DNA of 17,890 bases from Muribaculaceae bacterium. GTDB lineage: Bacteria; Bacteroidota; Bacteroidia; Bacteroidales; Muribaculaceae. The stretch covers positions 1 to 17,890 of the forward strand of contig VSPM01000054.1 of NCBI GenBank assembly GCA_009775365.1, written 5' to 3'. The translations under genes were made by a program, and so were the position numbers. Position 1 is the first letter of the stretch. Every line of letters starts with the position of its first letter. Below, piece after piece: positions 12,064-17,890 of the stretch. The notes under the pieces are model-generated. The model ran no database searches, had not been told where the DNA came from, and was given only the letters and a program-made list of their open reading frames with translations.

Positions 12064-12128
12064 TTTAAAACTCGTTTAAAACTCGGATTTAGCACCCTGT
12101 GTTTTTAAGATTCGGATTTAGCACTCTG
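12064..12128. repeat. Short direct repeats in the waaA 3' untranslated region
   Basis: TTTAAAACTCG occurs twice in tandem (12064-12074, 12075-12085). Overlapping its end, TCGGATTTAGCACYCTG occurs at 12083-12099 and 12112-12128 with one difference in 17. On the - strand these read GTGCTAAATCCGA twice after the waaA stop. Function unknown. Confidence 0.75.
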
Positions 12129-12152
12129 CATTGACTATCTTCTGAAGCGGCC

Positions 12153-13469
12153 TTACGGCAAAATCTCTTTCAGGATTTTGTCGGCGGCGCCAATCTTTTC
12201 CGAAATATACTCTCCGGCCCAGCGTCCTCTACGATGTCGCTCGTCTGAATCAAACAATAGGATGTCGGCGTTGCGGCCGAACGATTTCTCACCGTCAACC
12301 TCTATGCCTCCTCCGAGAGTCTTGAGCTCCTGAGCCTCTATGAATTTAGAATTCTCAGGCCCGAACATAACGGGTATGCCATACACTGCCGCCTCGTTGA
12401 TATTGTGTATGCTCACTCCGAAACCGCCACCTATATATGCTGCATCAGCATAGGCATAGGCACTCGAAAGGAGGCCGAAACAGTCTATCACCAGCACCCT
12501 CTTTCCTTCTCCGGCGTTCGGGTCGGCCTTCAGTTCACTGAGCAAAACAACCTCTCCCGGCACCAGCTGTCTAAGCCTGTCAAGACGCGGGGCATCAAAC
12601 TCGTGAGGAGCAATCACAGCCGTAACCTCGCTGCGCTTGCGAAGCCACTCTCCATATACAGCCTCATCGGCCGGCCAGCTGCTGCCGAACATCATCACAA
12701 ACCCTTTCCGCTTTTCTTCACCGTTCATCCCTATGAATCGCTCAAGTTCCGGAATTGGCTTTCGAGAGTTCATTATGTCGGTCACACGGTCAAAACGAGT
12801 GTCGCCGGCCACGGTCACATTCCTCACGCCGATACCCTCAAGAAGACGGCGGCTGCGGTCATCCTGCACAAAAATATGAGTGTACCATTTTAGCCAGCCA
12901 CCATACCATGCGCTCCTTTTCCTGAAAAAAGACTGATCACGCCGGAACACCGCGCTCACGAGATATGTGGGCACCTGCCTGCGCCAAAGCTCATGGAGAT
13001 AGTTGCGCCAGAACTCATACTTCACAAACACCACAATCTCCGGATTCACCTTATACAGGAACTTACGCACCCTTCCCGGCGTGTCAAAAGGGAGATAGCA
13101 CACGCAGTCGGCTCCGGCATAGTTTTTCCTCACCTCATAGCCCGAGGGAGAGAAAAAAGTCAGAAGCACCTTATATTCCGGATGCTCCCTTTTAATTTTT
13201 TCTATAAGCGGGCGCCCTTGCTCAAACTCACCGAGCGAGGCGGCATGCACCCATATATAACGGTCGGAAGGGGATATGGAGGCGTCAAGACGCTTCCATA
13301 TCTCCTTCTGTCCTTTGTCAAGTTTTTCCGCTTTCGGATTGCTCACTGCCGCAACCTTCACTCCAAGCCTGTAGGCAGATATGCCTGCGGAATAGAGCGG
13401 CTGCTCCAGCAGCCGGCGGGCGCCCTCCGCGAGGAAGCCTCTCACCTCTTTCAGCGTGGGGACTCTCAT
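12153..13469 (-). CDS. waaA: 3-deoxy-D-manno-octulosonic acid (Kdo) transferase
   Basis: Membrane-associated glycosyltransferase of the GT-B fold that moves Kdo from CMP-Kdo to the lipid A precursor, the first inner-core step of lipopolysaccharide. The 438 aa fit the family. Visible motifs are WVHAASLGE at 73-81 with the catalytic glutamate E81, KYEFW and AGDTRFDRV in the middle, IAPHE, and the nucleotide-sugar-binding GGGFGVSIHNINE near the C-terminus. The segment before the first motif is longer than the short N-terminal anchor of the E. coli enzyme but is common in Bacteroidota. The start ATG (13467-13469) overlaps the gltX stop by ATGA, indicating translational coupling. The stop is followed by direct repeats and a terminator (12021-12046). 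The assignment is firm. Confidence 0.96.
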   Translation of the reverse strand: MRVPTLKEVRGFLAEGARRLLEQPLYSAGISAYRLGVKVAAVSNPKAEKLDKGQKEIWKRLDASISPSDRYIWVHAASLGEFEQGRPLIEKIKREHPEYKVLLTFFSPSGYEVRKNYAGADCVCYLPFDTPGRVRKFLYKVNPEIVVFVKYEFWRNYLHELWRRQVPTYLVSAVFRRDQSFFRKRSAWYGGWLKWYTHIFVQDDRSRRLLEGIGVRNVTVAGDTRFDRVTDIMNSRKPIPELERFIGMNGEEKRKGFVMMFGSSWPADEAVYGEWLRKRSEVTAVIAPHEFDAPRLDRLRQLVPGEVVLLSELKADPNAGEGKRVLVIDCFGLLSSAYAYADAAYIGGGFGVSIHNINEAAVYGIPVMFGPENSKFIEAQELKTLGGGIEVDGEKSFGRNADILLFDSDERHRRGRWAGEYISEKIGAADKILKEILP

Positions 13470-14995
13470 TTCTCAGGCGCCGGAATTTCTTTTACGGCTC
13501 TGCGGATGCGGGCTATGACCTCCTCTTTGGGCATAAGCTCCGTTATGTCGAACATATGCGGGCCACGGCATGCCCCCACCACCGCCAGACGGAAGGCGTT
13601 CATCACATTGCCAAGATGATAACCTTTCGATGCAATCCAGTCGAGCACAATCTTCTCGGCATTTGCCGATGTCATGTCGTCGATTCCTTCAAGCACTTCT
13701 ATCAACTCCTCCATGATGCGGGGTGTGTCGACGCTCCAACGCTTCTTTACATCTTTCTCGGCATAAGCCTGCGGAGCGCGGAAGAAGAAGTCGCTCTGAG
13801 TCCAGAGGTCAGGCACAAGATCTGCCCTGCCCTTCACCATGCCCACGGCCTTTGCCACATACTCCGGGTCGGCGTTCTCTACGCCGTTTTCCGCAAGCAC
13901 CGGCATGAAGAGCTGCGCAAGTATTGAATCATCGGTCTTGCCAAGATATTCATGGTTGAACCATATCCCTTTCTTATAGTCAAACTTGGCGCCGCTCTTT
14001 GAGCAATGCTCGAAAGAGAATTTACGAATAAGGTCGTCCATGCTCATCATCTCGCTGTCGTCGCCCGGATTCCAGCCAAGGAGAGCAAGGAAGTTGACAA
14101 CAGCCTCAGGAAGATAACCCTTCTCACGGTAGCCCGACGAAATCTCGCCCGACACGGGATCTTTCCATTCGAGAAGGAAAACCGGGAAACCGAGCTTGTC
14201 GCCGTCGCGCTTGGAAAGTTTGCCATTGCCCACAGGCTTGAGGAGCAAGGGGAGGTGAACAAACCGAGGCATAGTGTCAGTCCAGCCGAAAGCCTCATAA
14301 AGAAGCACATGGAGGGGCGCAGAAGGGAGCCATTCTTCACCGCGGATCACATGGCTCACCTCCATAAGATGGTCGTCGACAATATTGGCGAGATGATATG
14401 TCGGAAGATTGTCGGCACTCTTGTAAAGCACCTTGTCATCGAGGATGCTGCTATTGATTTTCACTTCTCCTCTGATAAGATCGTTGACAATCACATCTCT
14501 GTCAGGCTCAATTTTGAAGCGCACCACATACTGCACGCCGTCGGCAATAAGCCTGTCAACCTCCTCTTTCGGCATAGTGAGCGAATTGCGCATAGAGCCG
14601 CGGGTGTGGGCGTCATACTGGAAATTCGGTGTCTGCTCACGGGCAGCCTCAAGTTCTTCGGGAGTGTCGAATGCTATATACGCCTTGCCGGCATCGAGAA
14701 GCTTCTGCACATTCTCCTTATATATCTCACGACGCTCGCTCTGCTTATAGGGGCCATATTCTCCACCCTCGCGCACACCTTCGTCGAAAGTTATGCCAAG
14801 CCAGTGAAGAGCCTCGTTGATATACTCTTCTGCACCGGGCACGAAGCGGCGGCTGTCGGTGTCTTCTATGCGAAGAATCATGTCGCCGCCGTTCTGGCGG
14901 GCGAATATATAATTATAGAGGGCAGTGCGCACACCGCCGATGTGGAGAGGCCCCGTGGGCGACGGAGCGAATCTCACTCTTACTTTACGTTCCAT
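13466..14995 (-). CDS. gltX: Glutamate--tRNA ligase
   Basis: Class I aminoacyl-tRNA synthetase charging tRNA-Glu (509 aa, normal length). The HIGH-type signature PSPTGPLHIG is at residues 11-20 and the KMSKS-type loop KLSKR at 259-263. RIEDTD (42-47), SADNLPTYHLANIVDD (193-208) and RGEEW (218-222) mark the glutamate/tRNA active site. The C-terminal anticodon-binding helices are present and intact. The start MERKVRVRFAPSP is at the canonical distance from the first motif. The stop overlaps the waaA start by 4 nt. Upstream, a 69-nt gap with a perfect 15-bp hairpin separates it from the DUF3256-like gene, and I see no promoter box there. Expression therefore probably depends on the helicase promoter, or on one I cannot recognise. 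Confidence 0.98.
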   Translation of the reverse strand: MERKVRVRFAPSPTGPLHIGGVRTALYNYIFARQNGGDMILRIEDTDSRRFVPGAEEYINEALHWLGITFDEGVREGGEYGPYKQSERREIYKENVQKLLDAGKAYIAFDTPEELEAAREQTPNFQYDAHTRGSMRNSLTMPKEEVDRLIADGVQYVVRFKIEPDRDVIVNDLIRGEVKINSSILDDKVLYKSADNLPTYHLANIVDDHLMEVSHVIRGEEWLPSAPLHVLLYEAFGWTDTMPRFVHLPLLLKPVGNGKLSKRDGDKLGFPVFLLEWKDPVSGEISSGYREKGYLPEAVVNFLALLGWNPGDDSEMMSMDDLIRKFSFEHCSKSGAKFDYKKGIWFNHEYLGKTDDSILAQLFMPVLAENGVENADPEYVAKAVGMVKGRADLVPDLWTQSDFFFRAPQAYAEKDVKKRWSVDTPRIMEELIEVLEGIDDMTSANAEKIVLDWIASKGYHLGNVMNAFRLAVVGACRGPHMFDITELMPKEEVIARIRRAVKEIPAPEK

Positions 14996-15026
14996 GTATG
15001 TTAGTTTTTTTTGATTACTGATTATG

Positions 15027-15061
15027 CTTTAAAGACCTTAAGTTCGTTAAGGTCTTTAAAG
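15027..15061 (-). terminator. Perfect 15-bp hairpin between the DUF3256-like gene and gltX
   Basis: 15027-15041 and 15047-15061 are exact inverted repeats with a 5-nt GTTCG loop, starting 4 nt after the DUF3256-like stop. The stem is AT-rich and on the - strand is followed by CATAATCAGTAATC, then a run of As, so there is no U-tract. It could be a weak terminator, a processing site or a 3'-end stabiliser. It contains the CCTTAA/TCTTTAA motif of the 10915-11022 repeat. Confidence 0.5.
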
Positions 15062-15064
15062 GCG

Positions 15065-15751
15065 TTAGCGGGCCTTATAGCCGTTCTTCCACTCCAGAAT
15101 GACTTCCGGCTTCAGGAAGAGCTTTATAATATTATAGTCATCAATATTCATATATTCCCCTACCGTGAGGCGCGCAGAAAGATTGTTGCCGTCTGCCGAA
15201 GCACTATAGGCCACAGTCGGGAAAGGCACCATCTCCTTGATTTCCTTCATGGTTGTGACAGAACCTTTCGGGATGTCGAAGAAATTTGAAAGGTCGGGAG
15301 CCTTGAAAAATTTCTTGGAGTCGAGCGGGTTCATGGCCTGGTCATAGAAATCAATCCGGCTGTCTTCCGCCTGCCTGTCATCACCCACCGTGTAGACTGT
15401 CATCACCACTTGCTTGTTCTTAAAGGGCAGCAATTTTATCTCAAACACACTCACCGGAGTGAGACGCACCCTTATATAGTCAGGGCCGGCGGCTTCAAGC
15501 CAAGACAGACCCTCCATGGCGTTCGACGCCTTGAAAACACTGTCGGCATCCCAATAATCGAGCATGTCAAGACGCGTGGTGCGCTTGAGAATCTCGAGCG
15601 CCGGAGAAGAGAGCGAAACAAAAGCGTCACGGGCTACAATGCCGGCCGATGCGGGAGATGACGCAGAAACAGCCGCCACCAAAAACACAATCCATGAAAG
15701 CAGCCCCGACACCCTCGCCTGCACTCTATTTCTTTTTATAGAATATCTCAT
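15065..15751 (-). CDS. Exported DUF3256-like protein
   Basis: The protein has 228 aa from ATG 15749-15751, or 231 aa from ATG 15758-15760. After a basic N-terminus (MRYSIKRNRVQAR) comes a hydrophobic segment and a cleavage site ASA/G near residue 36, so it is exported. The mature part shows the pattern I associate with the Bacteroidales-restricted DUF3256 family: a start with a run of LxxLSSPALEIL type, TRLDMLDYWDAD, a central IKLLPFKNKQVVMTVYTV and a DSRIDFYD block. The family function is unknown. The start overlaps the helicase 3' end by 26 nt (35 for the longer form), which indicates coupling. A hairpin follows within 4 nt of the stop. The family call is from memory of the pattern; the gene itself is well supported. 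Confidence 0.82.
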   Translation of the reverse strand: MRYSIKRNRVQARVSGLLSWIVFLVAAVSASSPASAGIVARDAFVSLSSPALEILKRTTRLDMLDYWDADSVFKASNAMEGLSWLEAAGPDYIRVRLTPVSVFEIKLLPFKNKQVVMTVYTVGDDRQAEDSRIDFYDQAMNPLDSKKFFKAPDLSNFFDIPKGSVTTMKEIKEMVPFPTVAYSASADGNNLSARLTVGEYMNIDDYNIIKLFLKPEVILEWKNGYKAR

Positions 15752-17642
15752 AGTTTCCATTGTATTCCGGTTTCTTACCCTTCTTTTCCTTCTTATCTTT
15801 CTTCTCCTTCTTTACCTTTTTCTCCTTAAAAGGCTTCTCTCCCCATTCAGGCTTTTCGCTCTTCTTGAACTTTGAGGACTTCGATGATTTTTCTCCGCGC
15901 TCCTTCTCTGCCTTGCGTGCGCGCTTCTCCTTGCGGTCGCGTGCCTCGCGTGCATAATCGCGGTCAGATGCAATCTCCGGACGAATTGTAGTGCCAAAGA
16001 AATCCACATTTCTCAATGCGTCGATCACTCTGCGGGCGTCATCCTTGCGCACATCAAAAAGAGTGTAGCCCGGCATAAGGTCAATGCGCCCTATATCAGG
16101 CTTGTTTCCCACCACGTTGCGATTCACAAGCTCCATGAGGTTTCCGGGGAAGAACCCTTGCGACTTGCCGACATTCACCATGAGGCGTTCATATCCGTCT
16201 TCCGCCCTTCTGCGGTCTTTGTCGCGCTTGCCGTCGTCGCGTTTGTCGCCGCGCTTGTCGCCGCGCTTACGATCTTTCCCCTCACCTTTCTCAGGCGCAT
16301 TGAGGTCGATGTCAGGCATGTCCTGATAATATTGCAGCAGACGGTTGAATTCAAGCGAAAGCACACGCTTGAGAAGGTCTTCCTCAGAAAGCCATTCAAG
16401 TTTTTTGCGCACACCGGGGAGATATTTCTCAATCTCCACTTCATTCACCTGCACTCGCTCCAGACGGTCGGCAAGGTTATAAAGCTGCTTTTCGATAATA
16501 TGTTCAGGCGAAGGCACTTTCTTATATTCGAAAGTCTTGCCGATTTTCTTCTCTATTTCGCGCAGTCTTCCGCGCTCGCGCGAATGGATGATAGCTATCG
16601 ACACACCGGTCTTGTTGGCGCGTCCTGTTCGTCCGGAACGATGGGTGTAGACCGCCACATCATCGGGAAGCCCATAGTTTATCACATGCGTGAGGTCGTC
16701 AACATCAAGACCTCTGGCGGCCACATCGGTTGCCACAAGAAGCTGCGTCACATGGTCGCGGAATTTCTTCATTGCCAGGTCGCGCTGCGCCTGCGAGAGG
16801 TCGCCGTGAAGGCAGTCTGCGTTATATCCGTCGTTTATAAGTTTGTCGGCAATCTCCTGAGTCTCCTTCCTTGTGCGACAGAAGATGATGCCGTAGATGT
16901 CGGGGTTATTGTCGGCCACCCTTTTGAGGGCGAGATACTTGTCATGGGCCTTCACCATGTAAAAAATGTGGCGCACATTCTTGGCCCCCTCATTCTTGTT
17001 GCCGGCAACGAACTCCACCGGGCTGTGCATAAACTCCTTAGAGATTTCAGCAATCTCCTTTGGCATGGTGGCAGAGAACATGAGCATCTTCCTGTCGCCG
17101 GGCACATGTGTGAGAATCTCGCGGATGTCGTCAAGGAATCCCATGTTGAGCATCTCGTCGGCCTCATCAAGAATGACAGTGTGTACGTCGTCGAGCTTCA
17201 CCTCTCCGCGCTTGATAAGGTCGATAAGGCGCCCGGGAGTGGCAACCACCACCTGCACCCCGCTGCGGAGCGTGCGAATCTGGCTCTCAATGCTTGAGCC
17301 GCCATACACGGGAAGGATCTTCAGATTGTCGATATATTTTGAAAAGTCGGCCAGATCTCCGGCTATCTGCAGGCAAAGTTCTCTTGTGGGCGCAATTATC
17401 AGGGCCTGTGGCACACGGCGGTTGAAATCCACACGCTGCAGCACAGGGAGGCCGAATGCCGCAGTCTTTCCGGTGCCTGTTTGCGCGAGGCCCACCACGT
17501 CTCCATCCTTCGAAAGGAGATGCGGGATAACCATCTCCTGAATAGGCATCGGATGCACAAAGCCCATTTCCTCAATGGCCTTCAGCAGCCGGGGCTCCAC
17601 GCCCAAATCTTCAAATGTTCTTGACTCAATATTTTCTTCCAT
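15726..17642 (-). CDS. deaD: DEAD-box RNA helicase, DeaD/CsdA type
   Basis: ATP-dependent RNA helicase acting in ribosome assembly, mRNA decay and cold adaptation (638 aa from the chosen start). Motifs: Q-motif region FEDLGVEPRLLKAIEEMGF (10-28) with PMPIQ (31-35), AQTGTGKT (53-60), PTRELC (85-90), TPGR (135-138), DEAD (159-162), SAT (190-192), the C-terminal helicase lobe with TDVAARGLD (305-313), and HRSGRTGR (334-341). Then comes a basic linker (454-480; KRGDKRGDKRDD) followed by a DbpA-type RNA-binding domain (484-556; NVGKSQGFFPGNLMELV) and a lysine-rich tail (560-638). A frame extension to ATG 17693 adds 17 residues before MEENIES. I use 17640-17642, which sits close to the Q motif as is usual. 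The promoter at 17813-17843 gives a leader of about 165 nt, as in cold-shock helicases. Downstream genes overlap or follow closely. Confidence 0.95.
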   Translation of the reverse strand: MEENIESRTFEDLGVEPRLLKAIEEMGFVHPMPIQEMVIPHLLSKDGDVVGLAQTGTGKTAAFGLPVLQRVDFNRRVPQALIIAPTRELCLQIAGDLADFSKYIDNLKILPVYGGSSIESQIRTLRSGVQVVVATPGRLIDLIKRGEVKLDDVHTVILDEADEMLNMGFLDDIREILTHVPGDRKMLMFSATMPKEIAEISKEFMHSPVEFVAGNKNEGAKNVRHIFYMVKAHDKYLALKRVADNNPDIYGIIFCRTRKETQEIADKLINDGYNADCLHGDLSQAQRDLAMKKFRDHVTQLLVATDVAARGLDVDDLTHVINYGLPDDVAVYTHRSGRTGRANKTGVSIAIIHSRERGRLREIEKKIGKTFEYKKVPSPEHIIEKQLYNLADRLERVQVNEVEIEKYLPGVRKKLEWLSEEDLLKRVLSLEFNRLLQYYQDMPDIDLNAPEKGEGKDRKRGDKRGDKRDDGKRDKDRRRAEDGYERLMVNVGKSQGFFPGNLMELVNRNVVGNKPDIGRIDLMPGYTLFDVRKDDARRVIDALRNVDFFGTTIRPEIASDRDYAREARDRKEKRARKAEKERGEKSSKSSKFKKSEKPEWGEKPFKEKKVKKEKKDKKEKKGKKPEYNGNYEIFYKKK

Positions 17643-17785
17643 AACGGTAATTATATTTTGGGTTGATATGCTTAAAGCGCCTCCGTGCCACACAATGTAT
17701 TACCACACAAAAAAAATTGACTTCCCGGAAAGACGCCCTTAATATTTAACGCCATACACCCTCAAATTCCTTTCCGAAGACCGTT

Positions 17786-17816
17786 TTTGCAGACACAGGC
17801 GCAAAATTTCTGCAAA
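17786..17816. promoter_or_regulatory. Dyad overlapping the helicase promoter, possible operator
   Basis: TTTGCAGA (17786-17793) and TCTGCAAA (17809-17816) are perfect inverted repeats with a 15-nt spacer. The right arm overlaps the -7 box (17813-17820), and the predicted start (about 17806) falls between the arms. The pair therefore cannot form a complete mRNA hairpin and fits a DNA-level binding site better. No regulator is known to me. Confidence 0.4.
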
Positions 17817-17843
17817 GTTAATCATTTTCTTCGGATTGGACAA
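17813..17843 (-). promoter_or_regulatory. Promoter of the helicase-DUF3256-gltX-waaA cluster
   Basis: TTG (17841-17843), a 20-nt spacer and TAACTTTG (17813-17820) on the - strand. The predicted start is about 17806, giving a leader of about 165 nt to the ATG at 17642. It is the only good promoter found upstream of the four-gene leftward run. Confidence 0.76.
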
Positions 17844-17890
17844 CAGCGAAAAAACAACCGCCCGGCCTCTGCCGAAGCAACCACAAACAA

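Larger units (their letters stand above)
11706..12152. other. Intergenic region between the DUF2461 gene and waaA
   Basis: This 447-nt AT-rich gap separates two leftward genes. Left to right it holds a probable promoter for the DUF2461 gene, an AT-rich stretch (11760-11915) in which I see nothing, a possible rightward short transcription unit (11920-12000), a leftward terminator for waaA (12021-12046) and a set of direct repeats (12064-12128) in the waaA 3' untranslated region. Confidence 0.55.

Noticed and set aside
14006..15004. 332-codon + strand frame opposite gltX
   Set aside because: It is a shadow of a complete, motif-bearing glutamyl-tRNA synthetase.
16158..17297. 379-codon + strand frame opposite the helicase
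   Set aside because: It is a shadow of the DEAD-box core, whose motifs are all intact on the - strand.
17643..17693. 17-residue extension of the helicase
   Set aside because: The added residues are not helicase-like, and MEENIES starts at the usual distance from the Q motif; not excluded experimentally.

Overview
The window looks like a chromosomal segment of a gut-type Bacteroidales, with a Muribaculaceae/Bacteroides-like gene repertoire; the family-level placement is inference. The evidence is a set of typical Bacteroidota promoters (TTG, 20 bp, TAnnTTTG), starts without clear Shine-Dalgarno sequences, OmpA-type and Bacteroidota-style surface lipoproteins, a DUF3256-like protein (a family known from Bacteroidales) and a secreted protein with a type IX-like C-terminal tail. 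I see no mobile element, CRISPR array, tRNA or rRNA.

Layout. 1-574 (-): N-terminal part of a Gly/Tyr/Asn/Gln-rich repeat protein cut by the window edge, probably the disordered arm of an rRNA pseudouridine synthase. 928-2087 (-): hpt then adk, a purine salvage and nucleotide-balance operon with a promoter that predicts a leaderless hpt mRNA. 2164-7330 (-): an envelope cluster of a secreted beta-rich protein, an OmpA-family porin-like protein and a large coiled-coil lipoprotein, with a hairpin after each gene. 7331-7772: a divergent control region. 7773-10912 (+): an outer-membrane protein and a TPR/beta-propeller/CRD/OmpA lipoprotein with the architecture of PorE of the type IX secretion system. 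10915-11022: a 9-nt tandem repeat between convergent genes. 11016-11705 (-): a DUF2461 protein. 11706-12152: an intergenic region with a possible small RNA and direct repeats. 12153-17642 (-): a likely operon running deaD-like helicase, DUF3256-like protein, gltX, waaA.

How the genes fit together. Much of the window serves the cell envelope: two peptidoglycan-binding OmpA domains, one outer-membrane barrel, a surface lipoprotein stalk, an exported protein and the Kdo transferase of lipid A core synthesis. The rest is housekeeping: adenylate kinase, HPRT, glutamyl-tRNA synthetase and a cold-shock-type RNA helicase.

The best candidates for something undescribed are the coiled-coil lipoprotein, the candidate short transcript at 11933-12000, the 9-nt repeat whose motif recurs as a perfect 15-bp hairpin at 15027-15061, and the promoter layouts of hpt and the helicase gene. 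I did not see a clearly novel multi-gene defence or metabolic system.
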